A stretch of 6,974 nt of DNA from Rubrobacter sp. (GTDB lineage: Bacteria > Actinomycetota > Rubrobacteria > Rubrobacterales > Rubrobacteraceae). Of this stretch, positions 1 through 6,312 are shown piece after piece (position 1 is the first letter of the stretch; the number at the start of each line of letters is the position of its first letter). The stretch is taken from assembly GCA_016781705.1 (NCBI GenBank), contig JADDPV010000239.1:1-6974 (forward strand). Reading direction: 5' to 3'. The position numbers were made by a program, and so were the translations under genes. Below the pieces are notes generated by a model. It had not been told where the DNA came from and searched no databases. It was given only the letters and a program-made list of their open reading frames with translations.

Positions 1-30
1 ATCGCGGGGGCGGAACGCGTCTCCTGAGTT

Positions 31-36
31 TAAAAT
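31..36 (+). promoter_or_regulatory. Possible -10 element for the two-component operon
   Basis: TAAAAT stands out as an AT-rich hexamer in GC-rich sequence, 68 bases before the kinase start. No convincing -35 box is visible at the right distance, so this is only a candidate. Confidence 0.25.
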
Positions 37-46
37 CGTCTTGAGC

Positions 47-81
47 GCAGATCCCCGCTTCCTACAGGTTCGGGGATCTGC
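47..81 (+). repeat. Perfect 11-bp inverted repeat in the kinase gene leader
   Basis: GCAGATCCCCG (47-57) and CGGGGATCTGC (71-81) are exact reverse complements separated by 13 bases. The repeat lies between the candidate -10 (31-36) and the ribosome site GAAGG (92-96). It could act as an RNA hairpin in the leader or as an operator. Its presence argues that 41-103 is untranslated. Confidence 0.6.
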
Positions 82-91
82 CCAGCGCTAC

Positions 92-96
92 GAAGG
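92..96 (+). promoter_or_regulatory. Ribosome binding site deciding the kinase start
   Basis: GAAGG lies 7 bases before ATG 104. The alternative TTG 41 has no comparable site upstream, so this motif supports the shorter kinase. Confidence 0.45.
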
Positions 97-103
97 CGAG
101 GCC

Positions 104-2341
104 ATGATCCAGAACATGCTCTCGAGGACGACGAGCCCGCGCGGTAGGTGGCTCCGCGTCGCGCGGGCGGCTTGGGTGGTCGTTGCCCTCGTGAGCCTCG
201 TCTTGTTCATCGCCAGCATCCCGGCGTACTGGGCCCAGCTCAACACCATCTGCACGGATCCTTCGGGGGCGACGTGCAACTTTCCTCAGTTGAACCCGGA
301 CAAGGTCCAGGCGCTGGAGCGGCTGGGGGCTACCATCGACGCGTATGCCGTCTATACGCTCACCATCCACGCCGTGGCGTCGCTCGCGTTCTTTATCCTT
401 GGGGCCCTCATTTTCTGGCGCAGATCCGGTGACTGGTACGGGGCGTTCGTCTCGATCCTTCTGGTCGGCTTTGGCCTGATCGGCCCTTCGAGCGTGTTCG
501 CTGATGCCTTCGTCTGGGCTTACCCCGATATAGCGTCGCGCATTAATCCACCGGCGTGGCTGCTCTTCCCGGCGTTGGGCCTGTTCCTCGTGACGTTTCC
601 GGACGGGCGGTTCGTGCCGCGCTGGAGCTGGGTGGTCGTCCTTTTGTGGTTGGTCCAGGCCGTTTTTTGGGATGTGATCTATACCTGGCCGCCGCCGCTC
701 TTCGTCGCCGAGTTGCTACTGGTTTGGGGCAGCACGCTAGGTGTGCAGGTCTACCGCTACAAGCGAGTCGCCAACGCCACGCAGCGCCAGCAGACCAAGT
801 GGGTCCTCTTCGGCTTCGCCCTCGGCGTCTCGACGATTCTCATAGTGGGTCTTTCCACCGTCGTGTTCCCACAACTCAACGAGCCGGACTTGCGCTTCTG
901 GCTCCTCGAGGGGACGTGGGTGGCGCTACTGTTCACGCCCATCCCACTATCAATCGGTATTGCTATCTTACGCTACCGGCTCTGGGACATCGACCCGATC
1001 ATCAACCGCACCCTCGTATACGGCGCCCTGACCGTAAGCGTCGTCGGCATCTACGTCCTCGTCGTAGGTTACCTCGGCGCTTTGTTCCAGACGGGCGGCA
1101 ACCTGTTCATCTCGCTCGTTGCCACCGGCCTTGTCGCGATCCTGTTCGCACCGCTACGCGACCGCTTGCAGCGCGGCGTCAACCGCCTGATGTACGGCGA
1201 GCGAGACGAACCATACAAGGTGCTCTCGCGGCTGGGGAGGCGTCTGGAGGGGACGCTCGCGCCCGAGGCGGTGCTACCCACGATCGTAGAGAACATCGCA
1301 CGGACCCTACGGCTGCCGCACGTCGCGATCTGGCTCGCTGACGGGGAGGCGCTGCGCCTCGGTGCGGCCCACAGCGACGCCCCGGCGAGGACGACCGTGC
1401 AGGATACGGGTGCCGTAGAGAGCCTGCGCCGCGCCCCTGACGGGCTGCATCCGGCGGAGCTTGCTCCGTCGGGGGAATACGGAGCGGTACTCGATGAGTG
1501 CGGGGTGGCGCTCGTCTTGCCACTGACCCACCGGGGTGAGCTCGTTGGCGCCCTGTGCATGGCACCTCGGAGCCCCGGCGAAACGTTCTCACCGGCCGAT
1601 CGACGACTGCTGCGGGATCTCGCAACCCAGGCGGGTGCGGCCGCCCACGCGGTCCGGCTCACGGTCGCACTCCGCTCCAGCCTGGAGGAACTGCGGCAGT
1701 CACGCAAGCGCCTGGTGGCGGCGCAAGAGGAGGAACGCCGCCGCATCCAGCGGGATCTGCACGACGGGCTCGGGCCGGTCCTGGCGAGCATGCGGCTCCG
1801 CCTGGAGGCCTGCCTGGACGCGGCGCAGGAGACTAAAGATCCGCTGACCAGCGACCTCGAACGGCTCTACGAGCTGGTCGGGCAGACCACCGCTGACGTC
1901 CGGCGCCTGGTGTATAACCTGCGCCCGCCGGTCCTTGACCAGCTCGGGCTCGTGTCCGCCGTTAAGCAGCACTGCGAGCGTTTCGGTCGGGAAACCGGCA
2001 TCGAGGTGGGTTTCGAGGCTGAGGAGAACCTCTCTATCCCCGCCGCGGCGGAGGCGGCCCTCTTGCGCGTCGTGCAGGAGGCGCTTCTCAACGTGGGGAA
2101 GCATGCCCACGCCTCGCGGGTCGAGGTGCGGCTCGGGCGGCGCGACGGGTGGCTCCTACTCGAGGTACGGGACGAGGGTGTAGGCTTCGAAGCCAACGGC
2201 CGCATCGACCGGAAGGGGACGGGTATCGGCAGCATGCGCGAGCGGGTGGAGCTACTCGGCGGTACGCTGCGGCTCACCGGATGCCCCGGCATCGGCACCG
2301 AGGTGGAGGCGCGCATTCCACTTCCGGAGGTAAGCGGGTGA
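104..2341 (+). CDS. Membrane-bound sensor histidine kinase (HisKA_3 / NarL-LiaS type) with GAF domain
   Basis: This 745-residue sensor kinase would autophosphorylate on histidine and pass the phosphate to the regulator encoded next. Residues 24-350 carry about eight to ten hydrophobic segments. An external loop between the first two has a Cys pair (C50, C58), followed by the family signatures FPDGRF (165-170), RQQTKW (228-233) and LRYRLWDIDPIINR (289-302), as in ComP-like sensors. Residues about 385-520 look like a GAF domain. The HisKA_3 dimerisation helix has RRIQRDLHDGLG with phospho-acceptor H553. The ATPase domain has the N box (N663 in EALLNVGKHA), the G1 box (D690 in DEGVGF) and the G2 box GTGIGSM (705-711). 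All catalytic motifs are present. I chose ATG 104 because GAAGG lies 7 bases upstream. An in-frame TTG at 41 would add 21 residues that are encoded by an inverted repeat. The stimulus is unknown. The membrane and GAF layout is seen directly; the ComP-like fold is known family behaviour. Confidence 0.95.
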   Translation: MIQNMLSRTTSPRGRWLRVARAAWVVVALVSLVLFIASIPAYWAQLNTICTDPSGATCNFPQLNPDKVQALERLGATIDAYAVYTLTIHAVASLAFFILGALIFWRRSGDWYGAFVSILLVGFGLIGPSSVFADAFVWAYPDIASRINPPAWLLFPALGLFLVTFPDGRFVPRWSWVVVLLWLVQAVFWDVIYTWPPPLFVAELLLVWGSTLGVQVYRYKRVANATQRQQTKWVLFGFALGVSTILIVGLSTVVFPQLNEPDLRFWLLEGTWVALLFTPIPLSIGIAILRYRLWDIDPIINRTLVYGALTVSVVGIYVLVVGYLGALFQTGGNLFISLVATGLVAILFAPLRDRLQRGVNRLMYGERDEPYKVLSRLGRRLEGTLAPEAVLPTIVENIARTLRLPHVAIWLADGEALRLGAAHSDAPARTTVQDTGAVESLRRAPDGLHPAELAPSGEYGAVLDECGVALVLPLTHRGELVGALCMAPRSPGETFSPADRRLLRDLATQAGAAAHAVRLTVALRSSLEELRQSRKRLVAAQEEERRRIQRDLHDGLGPVLASMRLRLEACLDAAQETKDPLTSDLERLYELVGQTTADVRRLVYNLRPPVLDQLGLVSAVKQHCERFGRETGIEVGFEAEENLSIPAAAEAALLRVVQEALLNVGKHAHASRVEVRLGRRDGWLLLEVRDEGVGFEANGRIDRKGTGIGSMRERVELLGGTLRLTGCPGIGTEVEARIPLPEVSG
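2326..2331 (+). promoter_or_regulatory. Ribosome binding site of the response regulator
   Basis: GGAGGT sits inside the last kinase codons, 6-7 bases before GTG 2338. It fixes the GTG start that overlaps the kinase stop. Confidence 0.7.
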
Positions 2342-3039
2342 GCACGCAAGGGGGAGCGACAGGCGAGCAGACCCGGGTCCTCCTGGCCGACGACCACAAG
2401 CTGTTCCGTGAGGGCGTGGCGAGCTTGCTGGAGCGAGCCGACGACGTCGAGCTCGTCGGGGAGGCCGCCACGGGCGAGGAGGCGGTGCATCTCGCCGAGG
2501 AGTTGCTCGCCGACGTTGTGCTCATGGACCTGAAGATGCCTGGGATGGACGGCATCGAGGCAACGCGAGCCATCGTAGGGCGCAACCCGCATATCGGCGT
2601 CATCATGGTGACCATGTTCGAGGAGGACGAGTCGGTGCTCGCGGCCCTGAAGGCGGGAGCTTGTGGTTACATACTCAAGGATGCCGACCGGGGAATGCTC
2701 CTGCGGGCGATCCGGGCAGTGGCGCAGGGCGAGGCACTGCTCGGCGCGCCGATCGCCCGGCGAGTGCTCGAACAATTTACGCAACCGTCCCCGATGCCCG
2801 TCCCGGTATCTCGAGAGAAACCCTCGCCGCTGTTCGATGAGCTTACCCCCAGGGAGCTGGAGGTGCTGCGCCTCATCGCGCAGGGATCGCGCAACCGCGA
2901 GATCGCCCAAAAGCTGGTCATCAGCGAGAAGACGGTGGGTAATCACGTCTCCAACATCTTCACCAAGCTGCAGGTCGCTGACCGCGTCCAAGCCATCATC
3001 CGCGCCCGCGAGGCCGGGCTCGGGCAAGACAAGCCATAG
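2338..3039 (+). CDS. NarL/FixJ-family response regulator (receiver + LuxR-type HTH)
   Basis: This 233-residue DNA-binding response regulator is the cognate partner of the kinase upstream. The receiver domain (about 12-130) has the acidic pair D18-D19 (LLADDHKLF), the phospho-acceptor D64 in DLKMPGMDG, the switch residue T92 and the conserved K114 in YILKDADR. A proline-rich linker (about 145-160) leads to a LuxR-type helix-turn-helix that starts at LTPRELEVL (residue 169) and includes the recognition region ISEKTVGNHVSNIF. Every key residue is intact. The start is GTG 2338: its last two bases fall in the kinase stop TGA (2339-2341), a 4-base GTGA overlap. GGAGGT sits at 2326-2331, so translation is probably coupled. 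The earlier open frame (from 2149) only shadows the kinase. Target genes cannot be told from sequence. Confidence 0.95.
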   Translation: MSTQGGATGEQTRVLLADDHKLFREGVASLLERADDVELVGEAATGEEAVHLAEELLADVVLMDLKMPGMDGIEATRAIVGRNPHIGVIMVTMFEEDESVLAALKAGACGYILKDADRGMLLRAIRAVAQGEALLGAPIARRVLEQFTQPSPMPVPVSREKPSPLFDELTPRELEVLRLIAQGSRNREIAQKLVISEKTVGNHVSNIFTKLQVADRVQAIIRAREAGLGQDKP

Positions 3040-3079
3040 CCAAGGATATGCACGGCTCAGGTTTCGAAGGCCGTCGATA

Positions 3080-3111
3080 CCGTCCGTTGCTATCCCTTCA
3101 ACCACGGACGG
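3080..3111. terminator. Hairpin between convergent genes, possible bidirectional terminator
   Basis: CCGTCCGT (3080-3087) and ACGGACGG (3104-3111) are perfect inverted repeats with a 16-base loop, between the ends of two convergent genes (3039 and 3160). A second pairing, GGCCGTC (3069-3075) with GACGGCC (3107-3113), is possible. No T-tract follows on either strand, so a classical Rho-independent terminator is not shown. Confidence 0.35.
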
Positions 3112-3159
3112 CCCGATCCGTCAGACAGGCCCTAGCCCAGACGCTGACTGGGTGACCAG

Positions 3160-4797
3160 CTACAAACGTCCCGAGCGGACGATGCCGACCAGTAGTAGCA
3201 GGCCGAGGAGGGCGGCGATGACGAATCCGACCAGGCCGAAGACGCTCACCCCCAGGAGGCGGAAGCCGCTATCGCCGAAGATGCCCAGGAGGGAAGAGCC
3301 CACTATCAGGGCGGCTATGAGGAGGGCGAAGACCAGGCGGTTGGCGAGGATGTCCACTCGTGAGATCAGGTCGTCTATCCCCCGGTGCTTGAAGACGACC
3401 TCGACCTCGCCGTCCTTGAGCTCCTCTAGTATGGTGTGGATCTGGCGCGGATACTCCGCATACGCATCAGGCTGAACGAGCCTCCTGGCGGTCCGCTCCG
3501 CCACGTACCTCGGGTCCCGGAACCGCGAGACGAGTTCCTCGGCCGCGCCTGCCGCGACCTCCGTCGCCCCCCACGCTTCCCCCGGAGCCATTCCCACATC
3601 AAGTCTCCCGGCGAGCCTTTGCGCGAGCTCCTCGGCCGCAACGAGAGAGGCGAAGAGCTGTGCGACCTCCGCGGGCAGCGCGGCGCCCCCGCGCCTGATG
3701 GCTTCGAGGCCGCGGGCGCGTAACTCCCGGAGCGCATGCTCCCTCCACAGGGGACCGCCCAGCGAGCCTAAAGCGTCGCGCAGCTCGCGTCCCAGCACGC
3801 GGGTATCATGTGGCACCCGGCACCCGAGCAGGGGGAGGGCGTGCGCCACGCCCTCCACGTCTCCCCGCCTCACTGCCGCCAGGACCTCCGCCAACCCCCG
3901 CAGCCGCTCCGGGTCGAGCGCGAAAGCCTCCGTGGGGTCCGCAAGCCAGACCTCCCCGCCGCGGACCACGAACCGCTCCGCCGCCACGTCCGCGAAGAAC
4001 ATGCCCTCCAGCACCGCCAGTCGCACCAGCGCCCTGGACGCCTCCCGCAGCCCCTCGCCGTCCAGGGGCGTCGCCCCCTCCGGCGCCTCGAAGGTCGCGC
4101 AGCGGGCGGTCGAGTAGCGCCGGTAGACCTCCGGCACCCGCAGAGGGAAGCCGCCGCCTCGAAGGTCGCGCAGCCGACGAACCGTCTGGGCCGCGAAGAA
4201 CATGTCTCGCCTGTGCGCGACGTGTCGGGTAAACTCCCCGACCGCCGCTGCCGGGTCGAGCGGCAGCCCCTCCCCGTCGCGGCTGGTGGTCCGCCGGCGC
4301 ACCACGTCCGCCACGGGGCGCATGGCGAGCAGGTCGCGGCGCACGCCGGGGCGGCTCATTACCACGAGTGCCGCCCGCCCGCCCGGCAGGGTCGCGCGGT
4401 GCGACTGCGTCAGGCTTCCCACCCTGACCGGCTGTTCCTCGAAGTTCAAAAAGAGCCGCTCCAGGGAGTTGCCGAGCTCGTTTTCGAGGAGCGCGCGCGC
4501 CTCCCGGAAGGACAGCGGCGGGACCGGGGCGGAGGCGCGCCCAAGCTCCGCGGTCACGTCCGGCGGCAGGAGGTCGCCCCTCGCGGAGAGGAAGCGCCCC
4601 AGCTCGACGAAGGTCGGTCCCAGCTCCTCCAGGGCGAGGCGCACCCGCGCGCCGATCCTGCCCGCATCCCGCGCCCGGCGTCCCAGGAGGAGCCCGCGCC
4701 CGAACACGTACCCGAACCCGTAACGGGCGCCGACCTGCGCGATCCTGGCCGCCCGCCGCGCCGGCCCCTCGGGTAGCCCCCGCGTGACGTTTTCCAT
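3160..4797 (-). CDS. ABC1/UbiB-family membrane protein, probable pseudokinase
   Basis: This protein is 545 residues from ATG 4797. UbiB/ADCK proteins are membrane-anchored atypical kinases linked to isoprenoid quinone and lipid metabolism. Homology is clear: LGPTFVELGRFLSARGDLLPP (60-80) matches the family's LGPTFxKxGQxLSTRxDLxPP. GSLTQSHRA, a PEVY segment, and a C-terminal HRGIDDLISRVDILANRL followed by two membrane helices (about 485-506 and 512-538) also match. The kinase signatures are gone, however. KxGQ reads ELGR (65-68), the ATP-binding Lys of the AVKV strand aligns with V146 (ALVVMSRPG), HADPHPGN reads FADVAAERF (268-276), and DFG reads ADP (286-288). The frame has no stop over 1.6 kb, so the protein is likely made and kept for a non-catalytic role. 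The start is uncertain: ATG 4809 or 4824 would give 549 or 554 residues, and none has a good ribosome site. It is convergent with the two-component operon and divergent from the glyoxalase gene. Confidence 0.88.
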   Translation of the reverse strand: MENVTRGLPEGPARRAARIAQVGARYGFGYVFGRGLLLGRRARDAGRIGARVRLALEELGPTFVELGRFLSARGDLLPPDVTAELGRASAPVPPLSFREARALLENELGNSLERLFLNFEEQPVRVGSLTQSHRATLPGGRAALVVMSRPGVRRDLLAMRPVADVVRRRTTSRDGEGLPLDPAAAVGEFTRHVAHRRDMFFAAQTVRRLRDLRGGGFPLRVPEVYRRYSTARCATFEAPEGATPLDGEGLREASRALVRLAVLEGMFFADVAAERFVVRGGEVWLADPTEAFALDPERLRGLAEVLAAVRRGDVEGVAHALPLLGCRVPHDTRVLGRELRDALGSLGGPLWREHALRELRARGLEAIRRGGAALPAEVAQLFASLVAAEELAQRLAGRLDVGMAPGEAWGATEVAAGAAEELVSRFRDPRYVAERTARRLVQPDAYAEYPRQIHTILEELKDGEVEVVFKHRGIDDLISRVDILANRLVFALLIAALIVGSSLLGIFGDSGFRLLGVSVFGLVGFVIAALLGLLLLVGIVRSGRL

Positions 4798-4827
4798 GGC
4801 CGGAAGCATACCGCTTCCGGCCATGGA
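4793..4827. repeat. Perfect 15-bp inverted repeat over the UbiB-like gene start
   Basis: TCCATGGCCGGAAGC (4793-4807) and GCTTCCGGCCATGGA (4813-4827) are exact reverse complements with a 5-base spacer. On the minus strand the three candidate ATG starts (4824, 4809, 4797) lie in the left arm, across the loop/right-arm junction, and in the right arm. If transcribed, the hairpin would hide the start codons, so it could control translation; it could also be a protein-binding site. Confidence 0.7.
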
Positions 4828-5012
4828 CTATCAGCTATTAGCCATCAGGCATCGGTGGCTGGCTCGCGAGCGGTGGGGAACACTCGCGGGTCGGGAGCTT
4901 CACGACGGCCGAACCCACCGCCGTCCCGGCGCGCCTGAGATGCCGGTTGCTAAAATAAAGAGCCCAGTCAGAGCAATAAGCTGACGGCCGACGGCTGGCA
5001 GCGAGGAGCGGC
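4825..5012. promoter_or_regulatory. Divergent intergenic control region with heptad repeats and palindromes
   Basis: This spacer lies between the UbiB-like gene (-) and the glyoxalase gene (+). Read on the minus strand, about 4828-4848 is phased in sevens: GCCTGAT, GGCTAAT, AGCTGAT. Read on the plus strand, 4979-5013 is similar: AGCTGAC, GGCCGAC, GGCTGGC, AGCGAGG, AGCGGCA. Each array points into its neighbouring gene. Between them are a 10-bp palindrome GCTCGCGAGC (4862-4871), an inverted pair GCGGTGGG/CCCACCGC (4870-4877, 4914-4921) and an AT-rich patch with a possible -10, TAAAAT (4951-4956), for the glyoxalase gene. No -35 box is clear. Confidence 0.45.
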
Positions 5013-5019
5013 AAAGGAG
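5013..5019 (+). promoter_or_regulatory. Ribosome binding site of the glyoxalase gene
   Basis: AAAGGAG lies 6 bases before ATG 5026, a strong match to the anti-Shine-Dalgarno sequence. It settles the start codon. Confidence 0.75.
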
Positions 5020-5025
5020 CGACCA

Positions 5026-5406
5026 ATGCAATACGTCCACACCTGCTACCGGGTTCTGGACCTCGACCGGAGCCTCGATTTCTACACCAACAAGCTCGGC
5101 CTCGAGCTCGCCCGCACGGTCCCCATCGGTGACGACGCGACCAACGCGTTTCTCGCCGTCCCCGGCGACCCGGAGCCTCGGCTCGAGCTTACCCTCAACC
5201 ATGACCAGGAGGAGCCTTACGAGCTCGGTTCCGGCTACAGTCACGTTGCCTTCGCCGTCGAGGACCTCGACGCGTTGGCCGCGAAGCTGGAGGAGGCCGG
5301 CGGCGTGGACTTCGAGAGCAAGCCGCACGCGATGAGCAGCGGCACCCGCATCTTCTTCGTCAAGGACCCCGATGGCTACCGCATCGAGTTCATCGAGCGC
5401 AAGTAA
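5026..5406 (+). CDS. gloA: Glyoxalase I-like VOC-family protein (lactoylglutathione lyase type)
   Basis: This 126-residue cytosolic metalloenzyme is predicted to isomerise the hemithioacetal formed by methylglyoxal and a thiol cofactor, the first step of glyoxalase detoxification. It resembles the short E. coli GloA (135 residues) along its whole length: two beta-alpha-beta-beta-beta modules, with RVLDLDRSLDFYTNKLGLEL near the start and VKDPDGYRIEFIE near the end. All four metal ligands of that family are in place: H5, E54 (RLELTLN), H73 (YSHVAF) and E121 (YRIEFIE). The short form usually uses nickel. In an actinobacterium the thiol may be mycothiol or another low-molecular-weight thiol rather than glutathione, so the substrate is inferred. 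The start ATG 5026 has AAAGGAG at 5013-5019, an ideal spacing. The gene stands alone and is transcribed away from the UbiB-like gene. The symbol reflects family resemblance, not proven function. Confidence 0.92.
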   Translation: MQYVHTCYRVLDLDRSLDFYTNKLGLELARTVPIGDDATNAFLAVPGDPEPRLELTLNHDQEEPYELGSGYSHVAFAVEDLDALAAKLEEAGGVDFESKPHAMSSGTRIFFVKDPDGYRIEFIERK

Positions 5407-5428
5407 GCGCCACGAGCATGCCGACCGC

Positions 5429-5749
5429 GTGAGACCTCGAGAGGCCGACCTCGCCTGGCTCATCGGTCGCATCCGGGACGGGTACGGGCCGGAGAAGATC
5501 ATCCTCTTCGGCCCCTCGCCCGTGGGAAGAGCCACGAGTGGAGCGACATAGACCCCATCATCGTCAAGGACAGTGTTGCGACCTTCGAAGAGCGCGTCGA
5601 GCTCTGACACCGCCGATCCGTGATGGTCTCATCGCAGCGGATATTCTCGTCTATGGTCTCGAAGAGTACGAGAACACCAGGAGTAGGAACAGCTTGTCCC
5701 TTCGGCAAGCAGAGAGGTATGGGCCGTCCTCTATGAACGCCACGGTTGA
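5429..5749 (+). pseudogene. MNT-type nucleotidyltransferase (HEPN-partner antitoxin) remnant, frameshifted
   Basis: This is a broken minimal nucleotidyltransferase gene. Joining three frames rebuilds a protein of about 107 residues. From GTG 5429 the first frame reads WLIGRIRDGYGPEKIILFG. The second, from about 5515, reads LARGKSHEWSDIDPIIVKDS and contains the D-x-D metal-binding pair of the fold. The third, from about 5613, reads PIRDGLIAADILVYGLEEYE, and a last switch near 5710 gives REVWAVLYERHG and stop TGA 5747. The family hallmark GSxARG is restored by adding one T between 5512 and 5513 (TTC GGC TCC CTC GCC CGT GGG). Each of the three switches equals the loss of one base. As it stands, the first frame stops at TAG 5549. 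An ATG at 5418 would come into frame with one further missing base. In intact MNT/HEPN modules such proteins neutralise the HEPN toxin. The HEPN relic follows at once, which supports the identification. Confidence 0.8.
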
Positions 5750-6101
5750 GATCCCCTGAACTGTAGGAGCTTCGCCGATGGCGACCTTCAAGCGGCGAAG
5801 ATGCTCACCAAACGCGAGGATGCCGGAGCTCTCGCTCACACCATCGCCTCTCGTTGCCAGCGGTGAAGACATGCCCACCATATATGTGCTGCCCTAGATT
5901 TTTCGCCGGGCTATAACCCATGTATGCGACCTTGATACGACGCGCTAACCCACCTCAACAACTACTATATCCTAGCCGCTACCCGGCCGAAGTCGGTGGC
6001 CCGAGTGGTCACACAACCGTCGAAGATGCGGCCAAAGCCCTCGCTTGGGCGGAGGAGATTCCCTCCGCCGTTCTCTCCGCCTGGTCTCGGACAACGGTTA
6101 G
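5746..6101 (+). pseudogene. HEPN-domain protein (toxin partner of MNT) remnant, multiply disrupted
   Basis: This is a decayed HEPN-domain gene lying directly behind the MNT remnant. The reading FADGDLQAAKMLTKRED (from 5771) followed by HTIASRCQR matches the first two helices of the family (xFAxxDLxAAxxLL..., then HxxQQAxEK) and ends at TGA 5864. DFSPGY at 5897-5914 and, after TGA 5933, LTHLNNYYI (5945-5971) continue the same frame. A shift then gives RYPAEVGGPSG and AAKALAWAEEI, matching the family's YYIxARYP and (E/A)EEALxxAEEI tail. A final shift gives RLVSDNG and TAG 6099. The start is uncertain: TTG 5746, overlapping the MNT stop, is possible but meets TAG 5764. HEPN proteins are often RNases held in check by MNT partners; this copy cannot make a full domain. 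The coordinates mark the recognisable homology. Confidence 0.7.
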
Positions 6102-6296
6102 TACTTCGCTCCGACGTCCCGAAGAAGTCTACCAGCGCGTCCGGGGCCACTCTCAGGAGCAAACCGCGCGCCACGAGCGGCAAATCTTCCCCCAGTGTGG
6201 GGGGGCATCACCAAAAATAAGTACCCTTTAGGTAGCTCTGCTAACGGCCGGTTAACGGCCTCCTCGTATGCTCGGAATCACAAAGGTTCTTCGAGT
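6102..6296. other. Intergenic stretch without a recognisable gene
   Basis: No open frame here, on either strand, resembles a known family. The stretch holds a GC hairpin, CCCCCA/TGGGGG (6189-6194 and 6198-6203), and two direct copies of TAACGGCC (6242-6249 and 6253-6260) spaced 11 bases apart. These lie upstream of the pilin gene and may be its control region. The left part may be further decayed sequence from the toxin-antitoxin locus. Confidence 0.4.
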
Positions 6297-6304
6297 GAGG
6301 AGGT
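6297..6304 (+). promoter_or_regulatory. Ribosome binding site deciding the pilin start
   Basis: GAGGAGGT is followed by ATG 6313 after 8 bases. It selects this ATG over ATG 6268, which is upstream of the site, and gives a normal prepilin leader length. Confidence 0.75.
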
Positions 6305-6312
6305 CAGCGTTG

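Noticed and set aside
1867..3105. Minus-strand open frame of 412 codons across the kinase and regulator
   Set aside because: Its translation has no family features and it lies opposite two genes with complete catalytic motifs and an operon-type overlap.
3808..4776. Long plus-strand open frame of 322 codons opposite the UbiB-like gene
   Set aside because: It is a high-GC antisense shadow: low-complexity Arg/Pro/Ala-rich translation, no recognisable domain, while the minus strand has a clear family match.
5651..5881. Minus-strand open frame of 76 codons, possible small gene
   Set aside because: The plus strand of the same interval carries recognisable MNT and HEPN fragments, so this frame is a by-product.
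5965..6183. Minus-strand open frame of 72 codons (begins MPLVARGLLLRVAPD)
   Set aside because: No family is recognised, no ribosome site is visible, and most of it lies opposite the HEPN remnant.
6189..6203. GC hairpin CCCCCA/TGGGGG as a Rho-independent terminator
   Set aside because: The stem is short and no T-tract follows on either strand.
5920..6231. Plus-strand open frame of 103 codons taken as an intact small protein
   Set aside because: Only its middle part matches the HEPN tail; the start and end are out-of-frame readings of the decayed gene and of intergenic sequence.
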